A stretch of DNA of 64,000 nucleotides from Clostridia bacterium. Lineage in GTDB: Bacteria; Bacillota; Clostridia; Oscillospirales; CAG-272. The stretch spans positions 1-64,000 of the forward strand of contig JAFVZL010000044.1 of the NCBI GenBank assembly GCA_017508195.1. Reading direction: 5' to 3'. Both the position numbers and the translations under genes were made by a program. Below are positions 8,462 through 16,946 of this stretch, piece by piece. Within the stretch, counting starts at the first letter, position 1; each line of letters starts with the position of its first letter. Below the pieces are notes generated by a model, which was not told the DNA's origin, made no database searches, and worked only from the letters and a program-made list of their open reading frames with translations.

Positions 8462-9985
8462 TCACTCAGCGGGTACTGCATCGGGATCCGCAGGGCGCGA
8501 AGCGCTATATATTACCTTCGCATTGTGCTCGACGATCAGAGCGGTATTCGTAGCAGTTCCGTTCTCCACGAGGTTAAGCTTGAAACTATCTTGCCACTGG
8601 AGGTTTTTGTATCCGATCTCGCAAAGGAATTCAAAGGAATCACCTGCGACCGTTCCGTACGCTATCGTACTACCCATAGTAATAAGCTCATAGGGGATAA
8701 AGAGCGATGCAAGGAGGCTGCATCCCCAGAATGCTCCTGTACCGAGCTTAAGACAGGTGTCGGGAAGATAAACGTAGGTAAGGCTTGAGCATCCGCGGCA
8801 CGCATAGGATGCGATATCGGTAACACCTTCAGCAAAGTACACCTTCTGAAGTGCGGTGCAATTCTCGAGAACGAATGACTCGATCTTTACGGTTTCACCC
8901 TTGAATTCACGGTTGAGCTGCTTTCTACCCTTATCGGTGAGAAGGTAATTACCATCCGCGTCAAGCATCCAATAGCTCTTATCCACGACAAAGCCAAAAT
9001 CAAACTTCGTAAGATTCTTACACTCCGCGAAGCAATAGCTCTCGAGATAAGTCACGCTTGCAGGAACAGTAAACTCGGTAAAGCCGGTATTACGGAATGC
9101 AGCAACGCCGAGCGTCTTTACGGTCTCGGGAAGGGTGACGGAGATAAGAGAGGTGCAGCCGTCGAAGGTATTATTTTCAAGCTTCTCGACGGGAGAATAG
9201 ATCTCAGCGCTTGCAAGATTTCTGCATCCCGAAAAGACTCCGTAGCCGAGACTCGTAACAGTCTCGGGAACAACAATGCTTGTAAGAGCACTGCATCCAT
9301 TGTATGCACCGGGTGCGATAGCGGTGATGCTCTCGGAAATAACGCCGTCACCGAAGCCGCGAACAAGAGTCGCGCCATCCTTAAGATAGCTGTTCTCGAT
9401 CGTGTATCTCGCATTACCCTGCTCGACTGTGATTGAAGAAAGAGCGCTGCACTCAAGGAATGCGTTATCCTCTATAACAGCAAGCGATGCGGGAAGGTTG
9501 ATAGATGAAACAGTCGATCCGTAGAATGCCATGTTGCAGATACGGAGAAGAGTCTTGGGAAGAGTTATCGACTCAATGTTAACATCCCAGAACGCACGGG
9601 GTGCGATGTCTACGACAGGAAGACCTTCGTAGGTATATGGTATGTAGATCGTTTTGGAGAGTGCGTCACCTTCTTCAAGATAGTGAGTGTTATATCCGAT
9701 AACTCTGTATGCATCGCGAGTATCGTTCATCATAAACACAAGACCGGGTGTCGCGGGAGTGGTGTCGGGCTCATCTACCGTGGGGATATCAAGACCGAGC
9801 GTCGAGATGTCAGCAGAGGTGCTCTCAAAGGAGTATTCCGCATTTCCCTCAACCTTACCCGCCTTGGATGCACCGAGCACGATGTCTACTCCGTCCTTAG
9901 CATCAAGGATGCTGCATGATGCAACCGAAAGAACGGTAGCAATAAGAAGCACAAGAGCGGTAGCAGTAACTAAAATCTTTCTCAT
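8462..9985 (-). CDS. BspA-like leucine-rich repeat lipoprotein
   Basis: This 507-aa secreted protein has a signal peptide ending in VASC with lipidated Cys24, so it should be anchored to the outer face of the membrane. Several BspA-type (LRR_5) repeats of about 23 residues fill residues 110-470, with recurring blocks such as ITLPKTLLRICNMAF and IVVPETVTSLGYGVF. I chose the start at 9985 because GAAAGGTAAG precedes it and the signal peptide begins there. A longer frame to 10081 would cross the promoter. BspA-like proteins are adhesins or surface scaffolds in gut and oral bacteria. The ligand is unknown. Confidence 0.9.
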   Translation of the reverse strand: MRKILVTATALVLLIATVLSVASCSILDAKDGVDIVLGASKAGKVEGNAEYSFESTSADISTLGLDIPTVDEPDTTPATPGLVFMMNDTRDAYRVIGYNTHYLEEGDALSKTIYIPYTYEGLPVVDIAPRAFWDVNIESITLPKTLLRICNMAFYGSTVSSINLPASLAVIEDNAFLECSALSSITVEQGNARYTIENSYLKDGATLVRGFGDGVISESITAIAPGAYNGCSALTSIVVPETVTSLGYGVFSGCRNLASAEIYSPVEKLENNTFDGCTSLISVTLPETVKTLGVAAFRNTGFTEFTVPASVTYLESYCFAECKNLTKFDFGFVVDKSYWMLDADGNYLLTDKGRKQLNREFKGETVKIESFVLENCTALQKVYFAEGVTDIASYACRGCSSLTYVYLPDTCLKLGTGAFWGCSLLASLFIPYELITMGSTIAYGTVAGDSFEFLCEIGYKNLQWQDSFKLNLVENGTATNTALIVEHNAKVIYSASRPADPDAVPAE

Positions 9986-10052
9986 AAATTTCTTACCTTT
10001 CTGCATTTGGTAATATGAATACGCTCGCGCGTTATATACTATTACATTTAAT

Positions 10053-10081
10053 AGTATACCATCACGGTCAAAATATGTCAA
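10053..10081 (-). promoter_or_regulatory. Promoter for the LRR lipoprotein gene
   Basis: TTGACA (10076-10081) and TATACT (10053-10058) are spaced by 17 bp on the minus strand. Confidence 0.8.
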
Positions 10082-10195
10082 GGATAATTCACAATTATTT
10101 TACACACGCGTAGGTAAAAATGCGTGCAATATTTTTAGTAATTTTGCACAAACGCGCACAAAAATACAATCGCGCGCAACGCTGCGCCTGTGTAA

Positions 10196-10234
10196 AATAA
10201 AAAAGTATTCCGGCATAATCGTATGCCGGAATAC
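10196..10234 (-). terminator. Terminator of the rpsB-tsf operon
   Basis: GTATTCCGGCATA pairs perfectly with TATGCCGGAATAC (10205-10234), followed on the minus strand by a T-run. Confidence 0.92.
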
Positions 10235-10260
10235 CTCATATTGTGAGCTTGATGCGGGAA

Positions 10261-11181
10261 TTAGCCCTGAACCATCTTAGCAACCTCTGCTGCAAGATCG
10301 TCCTCTCTCTTCTCTATGCCCTCGCCCTTGTCGAAGCGAACGAAGCCGACAACCTTAATAGATCCGCCAAGCTCCTTAGCTACGCCTGCGACATACTTAG
10401 CAACGGTAAGAGAATCGTCCTTAACGTAAGCCTGCTCAAGAAGGCAGTTGTTCTCATAGAACTTACCAAGCTTACCCTCAACGATCTTTGCAAGAACCTG
10501 CTCGGGCTTGTTAGCCATCTTGGGATCCTGCTGCATCTGCTTAATGAGAATGTTCTTCTCCTCAGCAAGAACAGATGCGGGAACGGACTCCTTGTCAAGG
10601 TATGCAACAGACATAGCCGCTACCTGCAGAGCAACGTTCTTTGCGCACTCAGCGAAGCCGTCCTTATCAGCAAGGTCGGTGTCGAAGTTAACGATAACAC
10701 CGGTGTTGCCAAGACCGTGAATGTAGGTGGATACAACGCCCTCAACGATAACGAAGCGGCGGATAGAAAGCTTCTCACCGATCTTGTAGGTGTGCTCGGT
10801 AAGAGCCTCGGAAACAGTACCCTCACCGTCAGCTACCTTGCATGCAAGGAGAGCCTCAACGTCAGCGGGCTTGTTTGCGATAATAGTCTTAAGAACATTC
10901 TTTACAAACTCCTGGAAGATCGCGTTCTTCGCAACGAAGTCGGTCTCGGAGTTAACCTCTACCATAGCGGTTACTTTGTCTATGGTCATGACATCTACAA
11001 GGCCCTCTGCTGCAATTCTGTCAGCCTTCTTTGCGGTTGCAGCCATACCCTTCTCACGAAGAATCTTAACTGCCGCATCGAAATCGCCATTTGCATCCTT
11101 AAGAGCATTCTTGCAGTCCATCATACCGCAGCCGGTCTGCTTTCTGAGCTCGGCAACGGCCTTTGCACTAATCTCTGCCAT
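10261..11181 (-). CDS. tsf: Translation elongation factor Ts
   Basis: This 306-aa protein is EF-Ts, the nucleotide exchange factor that reloads EF-Tu with GTP. The N-terminal UBA-like domain reads LRKQTGCGMMDCKNAL, and the signature VNSETDFVAKN lies near residue 77-87. Length matches full-length bacterial EF-Ts. It follows rpsB by 32 bp, the classic operon order, with TAAGGAGAAATAGAAA before the ATG. A strong terminator follows. Confidence 0.98.
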   Translation of the reverse strand: MAEISAKAVAELRKQTGCGMMDCKNALKDANGDFDAAVKILREKGMAATAKKADRIAAEGLVDVMTIDKVTAMVEVNSETDFVAKNAIFQEFVKNVLKTIIANKPADVEALLACKVADGEGTVSEALTEHTYKIGEKLSIRRFVIVEGVVSTYIHGLGNTGVIVNFDTDLADKDGFAECAKNVALQVAAMSVAYLDKESVPASVLAEEKNILIKQMQQDPKMANKPEQVLAKIVEGKLGKFYENNCLLEQAYVKDDSLTVAKYVAGVAKELGGSIKVVGFVRFDKGEGIEKREDDLAAEVAKMVQG

Positions 11182-11213
11182 TTTCTATTTCTCCTTAAAT
11201 TTTTATCGGGGAA

Positions 11214-11954
11214 TTACTCGGATACGGTCTCGGTCTCAGCCTCAACTGCCGTCTCCTCGGTAGCCTCGTCAGCACCGCCGCGAGCAGCAATAACAGCGTC
11301 AGCAAGAGCGCCTGCAATAAGCTTGATAGCGCGGATAGCGTCATCATTACCGGGGATAATGTAGTCAGCGTCATCGGGATCGCAGTTGGTATCAACGATA
11401 GCAACAACGGGAATACCAAGCTTCTTAGCCTCAAGAACTGCGTTTCTCTCCTTACGGGTGTCTACGATGAATACGCAAGAGGGAAGACGGTCCATCTCCT
11501 TGATACCGCCGTAGGACTTCTCGAGATCCTCCATCTCCTTAAGCTTCTTAGCAACTTCCTTCTTGGGAAGAAGATCGAAGGTGCCGTCTGCCTGCATCTT
11601 CTCAAGGTCCTTAAGACGCTTGATGGATCTGCGGATGGTCTGGAAATTGGTAAGCATACCGCCGGGCCAACGTGCGTTGGTGTAGTACATACCGCATCTG
11701 CCTGCCTCTTCCTTTACGGTCTCGGCTGCCTGCTTCTTAGTACCGATGAAGAGGATGGTGCCACCCTCCTGAGCAAGCTCAGCAACAAAGTTGTAAGCCT
11801 CCTCGAACTTCTTAACGGTCTTCTGAAGGTCTACGATGTGAATACCGTTTCTCTGGGTGAAGATGTACTCTGCCATCTTGGGGTTCCACTTCTTGGTCGG
11901 GTGACCGAAGTGAACGCCTGCTTCAAGCAACTGCTTGATTGTGATTTCGAACAT
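11214..11954 (-). CDS. rpsB: 30S ribosomal protein S2
   Basis: This 246-aa protein is ribosomal protein S2. It begins [20 protein letters not shown], includes [15 protein letters not shown] and [20 protein letters not shown], and ends in an acidic tail typical of Bacillota S2. The start at 11954 is set by AAGGAGGAACATAAA. An upstream in-frame extension to 11999 lies in the structured leader. It heads the rpsB-tsf operon behind a consensus promoter. Confidence 0.98.
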   Translation of the reverse strand: MFEITIKQLLEAGVHFGHPTKKWNPKMAEYIFTQRNGIHIVDLQKTVKKFEEAYNFVAELAQEGGTILFIGTKKQAAETVKEEAGRCGMYYTNARWPGGMLTNFQTIRRSIKRLKDLEKMQADGTFDLLPKKEVAKKLKEMEDLEKSYGGIKEMDRLPSCVFIVDTRKERNAVLEAKKLGIPVVAIVDTNCDPDDADYIIPGNDDAIRAIKLIAGALADAVIAARGGADEATEETAVEAETETVSE

Positions 11955-12068
11955 TTTATGTTCCTCCTTGGTTTTTCCACCACGGCGACACTGTGGCACG
12001 ACTCGATATTACGAGCACCGGTGCCACACACACTCGCCGTGTGTGTATTTAGTCGCGTTAACGCGCGT
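11955..12068 (-). promoter_or_regulatory. Structured rpsB leader, candidate S2 autoregulatory RNA
   Basis: The 5' untranslated region can form a long two-part helix. An outer 8-bp stem pairs CACGGCGA (11981-11988) with TCGCCGTG (12034-12041). An inner stem pairs GTGGCAC (11993-11999) with GTGCCAC (12021-12027) and CTCG with CGAG around a 6-nt loop. All arms are perfect. Ribosomal protein leaders often bind the encoded protein, so feedback by S2 is a reasonable inference. I cannot assign it to a named leader family. Confidence 0.6.
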
Positions 12069-12073
12069 TAAAT

Positions 12074-12102
12074 ATAATATCACAACGTGCGCACTATGTC
12101 AA
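12074..12102 (-). promoter_or_regulatory. Promoter for rpsB-tsf
   Basis: TTGACA (12097-12102), 17 bp, then TATTAT (12074-12079) on the minus strand. Confidence 0.88.
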
Positions 12103-12195
12103 TAGGTAATATGCATCAAACTCCAACTGTTTACATTTTGTTAACAAACTTCCATGCCGATTTCAATTTTCAGCCTTGATTTTTTCAATTTTCCA

Positions 12196-12224
12196 TTGAT
12201 TTAGCTTTTGTTTTATGCTACAAT
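12196..12224 (+). promoter_or_regulatory. Promoter for the 12278 membrane protein gene
   Basis: TTGATT (12196-12201), 17 bp, then TACAAT (12219-12224). Immediately downstream (12227-12245) lies TTTCGACTTTCGATTGTCG, identical to the end of the repeats at 1-322. Confidence 0.75.
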
Positions 12225-12277
12225 GATTTCGACTTTCGATTGTCGCTGACATCGATAACATAAAAAAGGACTGACTC

Positions 12278-13180
12278 ATGCTGAAAATAAAAAACCTTAA
12301 GCCGTCGGGCTTTGCACTGGCATTTTCCGTCGCGTTTCTCTTGCAGTACGGCATTGAGCACGCGGCCTATCTCTTACGCGATGCAGTCATGTCGGGTGCG
12401 ATCGATATGACTGCCCCCGCCCTCAATGCTGTATCAAAAATAGCGAGCTATGCCGTCACCTCGCTTGAGGTGCTGATACTTGCCGCGGCTGCTTTCGTAG
12501 CTTTCACCTCGTTTGTTGACTGCGGAGCGCGCGTCGCGCTTATGACAGGCGGTATTATCACGCTCTGCCGTCTTTGCTACCTTATACCGCACTACTATAT
12601 GACGCTATTCTCGATGGGCTTCGACACGGGAGAGGCTCTTCTGTATCTCGTACCGCTTACCGTCTTCCTTATGGCGATATATTTCGGTGAGATAGCTCTT
12701 GCGGTTCTGTTCGCCATGCTCCCGAGTGCAAAGCGTTCAAGGCTTGAAACGGGTGACACGCGCTCGCTTATCACAGCATCCTACCGCGATCGGGACATCC
12801 TCGATATCGGTAAGCCGATCACGGCATCCTGCGCTCTTATTGCTCTCACCTCGGTAGCCGTGCCCTTTATCAGCTCACTCACCGATGCGATAATGCTCCT
12901 CGTCGACCGCGGTCCTGCGTTCGGCTTGAACGATGCGTTCGCTATTATATTCGATTTCGTATTCCTACTTATACTCTTCGTGCTTGCACATCTTCTCTGC
13001 TTTGCGGTTAAAAAGCTGCTGATCGGGCGCGACGCACAAGACAACACAGATAATGAGGAGTGCTGTAGCGTATCCGAGGGAGAGGCAGCGAAAGCGGATG
13101 AGGCCGTAGGCGAGTCACCCGATGGTAACATACAAGCGTCGGGAATAATCAACGATGAAAACAACTCTAAGGAGGACTGA
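12278..13180 (+). CDS. Uncharacterised multi-pass membrane protein
   Basis: I do not recognise the family of this 300-aa protein. It has about six hydrophobic segments: residues 11-35, 48-80, 88-105, 120-150, about 183-210 and 225-248. A 50-residue acidic, Glu/Asp/Ser-rich cytoplasmic tail follows. AAAAAAGGACTGACTC gives a ribosome binding site. The gene ends 3 bp before the hydrolase gene, whose AAGGAGG lies within its last codons, so the two are translationally coupled. Their functional link is unknown. Confidence 0.8.
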   Translation: MLKIKNLKPSGFALAFSVAFLLQYGIEHAAYLLRDAVMSGAIDMTAPALNAVSKIASYAVTSLEVLILAAAAFVAFTSFVDCGARVALMTGGIITLCRLCYLIPHYYMTLFSMGFDTGEALLYLVPLTVFLMAIYFGEIALAVLFAMLPSAKRSRLETGDTRSLITASYRDRDILDIGKPITASCALIALTSVAVPFISSLTDAIMLLVDRGPAFGLNDAFAIIFDFVFLLILFVLAHLLCFAVKKLLIGRDAQDNTDNEECCSVSEGEAAKADEAVGESPDGNIQASGIINDENNSKED

Positions 13181-13183
13181 ATA

Positions 13184-13978
13184 ATGAAGGATATACAGCT
13201 TTGGCAGACAACGCCACTCTTGAACGATGGAGATTCGGCTCCGTCAATGACCTATTACCCCGCGAAGGGCGAGTCGGATGCGGCAATAGTGATCTATGCC
13301 GGCGGCGGCTATAACCACAGAGCCCACCACGAGGGTGAGGGCTACGCCGAATACTTCTCCGAGGCAGGCTTCCACTGCTTCGTAACTCACTACCGTATAA
13401 ACCCCTACGTATTCCCCGTTGAGCTGCTCGATGCACGCCGTGCGGTAAGGTACGTTCGTTATCACGCTGATGAGTTTGGTATAGACCCGTGTAAGATTGC
13501 AGTCATGGGATCCAGCGCAGGCGGACATCTCGCGGCACTCGTTTCGACCTACCGCGACGCTATCGAGGGTGAAGGTGCGGATGAAATCGACAATGTTGAT
13601 CCAACTCCCAACGCACAGGTGCTTTGCTACCCCGTTCTCGACCCTCAGGGACACCTCGGCTCCTACGTCTCGCTTCTTGGCAACCCCGCTTTCAAAGCAA
13701 GCTGGCGCTCGGTCACTCCCGCTCTGATCGCAGACGAGAAGACACCCATCTGCTTCATGTGGCACTGCGAGGGTGACAAAGTCGTAGATGCGGCAAACAC
13801 GCTCAGATACGCGACAAGGCTTCTCGAGCTGGGCATTTCCCAGGAAACTCACATTTATCCGTTCGGCAGACACGGCGTCGGTCTTGTCACCGAGGAGAGA
13901 TTTATCGGTGAGGAGTATATGAGATCATGGGCACCGATGTGCGTTAATTGGTTTAAGCTTCACGGCTTCATAAAGTAA
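13184..13978 (+). CDS. Alpha/beta hydrolase, acetyl-esterase-like
   Basis: This 264-aa cytoplasmic hydrolase has the nucleophile elbow GSSAGG at about residues 107-112, a preceding AGGGY oxyanion-type loop, and a C-terminal Asp (EGDKVVD) and His (GRHG) that complete the triad. It resembles the acetyl-xylan or sugar-ester deacetylases of gut Bacillota. No signal peptide is present, so it would act on imported substrates. It is coupled to the upstream membrane protein gene. Substrate is not readable. Confidence 0.85.
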   Translation: MKDIQLWQTTPLLNDGDSAPSMTYYPAKGESDAAIVIYAGGGYNHRAHHEGEGYAEYFSEAGFHCFVTHYRINPYVFPVELLDARRAVRYVRYHADEFGIDPCKIAVMGSSAGGHLAALVSTYRDAIEGEGADEIDNVDPTPNAQVLCYPVLDPQGHLGSYVSLLGNPAFKASWRSVTPALIADEKTPICFMWHCEGDKVVDAANTLRYATRLLELGISQETHIYPFGRHGVGLVTEERFIGEEYMRSWAPMCVNWFKLHGFIK

Positions 13979-13984
13979 TACACG

Positions 13985-14021
13985 AAAAGCCCGTCTCTCC
14001 ATTCGGAAAGCACGGGCTTTT
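13985..14021 (+). terminator. Terminator after the hydrolase gene
   Basis: AAAAGCCCGT pairs with ACGGGCTTTT across a 17-nt loop, and the stem supplies T-runs on both strands. Confidence 0.8.
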
Positions 14022-14024
14022 CTC

Positions 14025-14056
14025 TAAAAAACGGCGCAACCGATACGGCTGCGCCA
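14025..14056 (-). terminator. Terminator after the secreted protein gene
   Basis: GGCGCA/TGCGCC stem followed on the minus strand by TTTTTT, directly downstream of the gene that stops at 14073. Confidence 0.8.
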
Positions 14057-14072
14057 CTTTTCTTTTTGTTTA

Positions 14073-16175
14073 TTATTTAAAAGCATTCAATATACCGTCA
14101 AGGAATCCGCCCTGTCCCTTTTCGGCAGCAGCCTTTTCCTCCTCAAGCCTCGACTTGAAGTATTCCTCAACGTAGGCAGCTATCTTGGGAAGTGCCAAGG
14201 GAGAGGTGGAGTTCTTGTAAATGACCCAAAGAACCTCTCTGACGTTATTCTTAAACTCATCCGTTCCGTCACCGTTACAGTAGTCGATGAGAAGCGACGC
14301 AAAGTCGATCTTCTTCGATGCAGTGAACGCAGAGCTTGTGGCGGTTGCGTTCGCTACGTCAACGGAAATGTACATGGTATCGGTAATTCTTGAGTACGGA
14401 ATGGAGACCGACACCTTGTAATATTTCAAACCGTCTATCATGACCGTCTCGGAGTTCTCGAGAATGTCGGAGATCCTGACGACCGTGCCCGCAATGCTCA
14501 TTCTGTAAACAAACTCATTGATCGGGAAGTCCTCAAAATCAGGGACATATACGTTGACAGTAGCTTCTTTTGCAAAGTTAAAGTTACATTTGAGTGTAAC
14601 ATTGACCTCAGGACTGATTGTGTAAAGTGCAATATCATCGTCACTGTAATCGCACTCAATCACGTATTTTATGTAGTCCGTATCATCGGGAACATTGAGA
14701 CGGTATGGGATGGGTGTAACGCCCTTGATCCAATACTCATCCGTGCTGGACGAGGCTCCCTCAAAGTTCCAGGTTACCTGAACAACGTCCTCCTCGTATC
14801 CGAGATAAGGAAGCGCGAACATACCGGATATATCCTCGCCCTCCTCGGTGAGGTTGCGGATAGTGAGATCCATATATCCGTTCTTGATAACGCTCTCCTC
14901 GACAACCATCGAGCACACGTTTGTAACAAGTCCGTCAGTAAGGATATATTCGGGAACCGTGCTGCCCTTTTCACCATAGCCCTCGGCAAGCTCCGGGAAA
15001 TGGAACATAGCTGCCTTGTCACTCGTTTCAGCCTGGTTTTTCAAGGATATAACGTCGGGAACCTGGTTATACGAGCAATACTTATCAAGATTGATCTGTG
15101 CCGTCTGGCAAGGGAGAAGCTTGTTCCCTTCGAGATCAACGATATTATCGTGAGAGTAGTATTTCTGACAACTGAAGGATACCTGGTCGAAGATCGTGTG
15201 CTCGAAGTTTATAACGTTGTCATCTGCGATGTAACGGAAGAACTGTCCCGACGTGACCTCCTTCGAGCCAATGTTAGAGAGAACGCAGTCCTTGAAGAGC
15301 ATTGTGTTCGAATAAGCTGCACCGGGGGTAATATCCTCTCTGCAGGCTATCTGAAGATACCTTCCCACACCAAATGCACGGCAACGCTCAAAAAGGACTT
15401 CGGCGTTATGTCCCGAAAGGGTGAAGAAGCCGACGTAGTCGGTAAATACTCTGTAGATATTAACACCCTTGACTGTAAGCTTGGATCTCGTGGTAACACC
15501 GTATCCGCCCGCGGAATAGGTGGAAAGGTTCTCTCCGGGATATTCGCCGAAATCACCGATGTTTGCAGTACCGTCAGTGCTTACGGTGATTATACTTCCG
15601 CCCGTTGTCTTTCTCTCGACACCCATAACGAGCTTCGCACCGGGGATCGAGGAGTAGATGTTAAGAACACCTCCGTTAGCAACCTCGAAGAATGTCTTCT
15701 TATGCTCGGTGAGGATGGTATATCCCGCAAAATCAAAGTTGAAGGTTCTGCCACTGCCAACCGCGCAGCCTATGGAGGATACTAAGTTGTTTTCGATATA
15801 GGTTGTAGACTCGTAGATATCCGAAAGAAGAACCAGCGTAGTACCGCTCGGCGTCGTCTTGGTATCGTCCGCCATCTTACTGAGATCGTATCTGATCTCC
15901 TCTTTTCCGTCGGGATAGATAAGCTTATACTTAGGTACGGTAGTGTCTCCCTCCTCGGGAAAATTGTAGCCCATCCGGCTGTATACCTCGGCACGGCTGA
16001 GATTGCCGCCGTTATCCGCCACAGTCTCCGCCAAAAGAACGCTATCGTTCAGAATGACGGGATCCTTCTCGGCTACCGTACCCGTCTGCCCCTTTGCCAT
16101 AGCGGTTACTGAAAGCAGTGATACGGCAAGAGCCAGAATCAAGAGGACGGATATCGCCCTTGTAAACTTCTTCAT
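14073..16175 (-). CDS. Large secreted protein of unknown function
   Basis: This 700-aa protein starts with a clear Sec signal peptide (MKKFTRAISVLLILALAVSL) cleaved after TAMA near residue 27. There is no lipobox, sortase motif or membrane anchor. The central part is rich in beta-strand-like, Gly/Asn/Thr-containing segments (about 100-400), which could form a beta-helix. A beta-sandwich-like C-terminal half and an amphipathic charged tail follow. No catalytic motif is visible. The promoter is TTGACA-17-TAAAAT at 16212-16240, and a strong terminator makes it monocistronic. I do not recognise a family. Confidence 0.8.
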   Translation of the reverse strand: MKKFTRAISVLLILALAVSLLSVTAMAKGQTGTVAEKDPVILNDSVLLAETVADNGGNLSRAEVYSRMGYNFPEEGDTTVPKYKLIYPDGKEEIRYDLSKMADDTKTTPSGTTLVLLSDIYESTTYIENNLVSSIGCAVGSGRTFNFDFAGYTILTEHKKTFFEVANGGVLNIYSSIPGAKLVMGVERKTTGGSIITVSTDGTANIGDFGEYPGENLSTYSAGGYGVTTRSKLTVKGVNIYRVFTDYVGFFTLSGHNAEVLFERCRAFGVGRYLQIACREDITPGAAYSNTMLFKDCVLSNIGSKEVTSGQFFRYIADDNVINFEHTIFDQVSFSCQKYYSHDNIVDLEGNKLLPCQTAQINLDKYCSYNQVPDVISLKNQAETSDKAAMFHFPELAEGYGEKGSTVPEYILTDGLVTNVCSMVVEESVIKNGYMDLTIRNLTEEGEDISGMFALPYLGYEEDVVQVTWNFEGASSSTDEYWIKGVTPIPYRLNVPDDTDYIKYVIECDYSDDDIALYTISPEVNVTLKCNFNFAKEATVNVYVPDFEDFPINEFVYRMSIAGTVVRISDILENSETVMIDGLKYYKVSVSIPYSRITDTMYISVDVANATATSSAFTASKKIDFASLLIDYCNGDGTDEFKNNVREVLWVIYKNSTSPLALPKIAAYVEEYFKSRLEEEKAAAEKGQGGFLDGILNAFK

Positions 16176-16211
16176 ATTGGTACTCCGTTTCTGTTTTTAT
16201 AAAGACGAAAT

Positions 16212-16240
16212 ATTTTAACATTTTATTTTGATAATGTCAA
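16212..16240 (-). promoter_or_regulatory. Promoter for the secreted protein gene
   Basis: TTGACA (16235-16240), 17 bp, then TAAAAT (16212-16217) on the minus strand. Confidence 0.82.
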
Positions 16241-16367
16241 CCGATTTAAGCGTCTGTTTTCGAGAATTCTCAAATTTTACATTTTTTTAAATACAAAGGT
16301 CACAATAGCGACTCGACCGTATTGTAACTTTTGAACAATAGGAGAGCATTAGTCTCTCGTTTCAGCC

Positions 16368-16946
16368 TCAGATCTCACCGAAATGCGCCTTTGCACTTTT
16401 TTCAAGGAGAAAGAAATACGGAGAGGTCGGAGAGTTTAGTATCCTGAACTCGGATGCGCAGATGCGGAAGCGCGAAAGCGTACCGAAGTACTCCCTGAGC
16501 ATCTCGCCCTCGAGTGCGCCCTCCTCATGCCCCGGGTATATCGCAACGATCAGCACACCGTCGGGAGCAAGAAGCTCGAGCGCAGCCTTTACCGCGGGCA
16601 TCGTCGTCTCGCGCATGGTGGTGACGCTCTTCTTCCCTGCTCTCGGGAGATAGCCAAGGTTGAATATTCCCGCCTTTATAGGCTCATTCACGAACTCCTT
16701 TACCCTGTGATGCGATGCACATATCAGAGTGTAATTCGTGGGTGCGCCCTCACGCGCAAGATGCTCGCTTGTCGATGCGAGCGCCTCCTCTTGAATATCG
16801 AAGGCGTAGACCTTACCGTTTTCGCCTACTGTTTTCGAGAGAAAAAGCGTATCGTTGCCGTTCCCCATAGTAAAGTCGACCGCAACGTCACCCTCGCCTA
16901 TATGCTCGAGCAGAAAATGCTTATGAAGTCCTATCAGATCAACCAT
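16368..16946 (-). CDS. mnmM: tRNA mnm5s2U-type methyltransferase (MnmM/YtqB family)
   Basis: This 192-aa class I SAM-dependent methyltransferase belongs to the YtqB family. Its SAM-binding motif is DFTMGNGNDTLFL near residue 24-36, and the family motif FNLGYLPRAGKK lies near 95-106. MnmM methylates the wobble uridine of tRNAs in Gram-positive bacteria that lack the MnmC methylase domain. The length is normal for the family. It overlaps the 3' end of the rqcH gene by 8 bp, so the two are co-transcribed. Confidence 0.85.
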   Translation of the reverse strand: MVDLIGLHKHFLLEHIGEGDVAVDFTMGNGNDTLFLSKTVGENGKVYAFDIQEEALASTSEHLAREGAPTNYTLICASHHRVKEFVNEPIKAGIFNLGYLPRAGKKSVTTMRETTMPAVKAALELLAPDGVLIVAIYPGHEEGALEGEMLREYFGTLSRFRICASEFRILNSPTSPYFFLLEKSAKAHFGEI

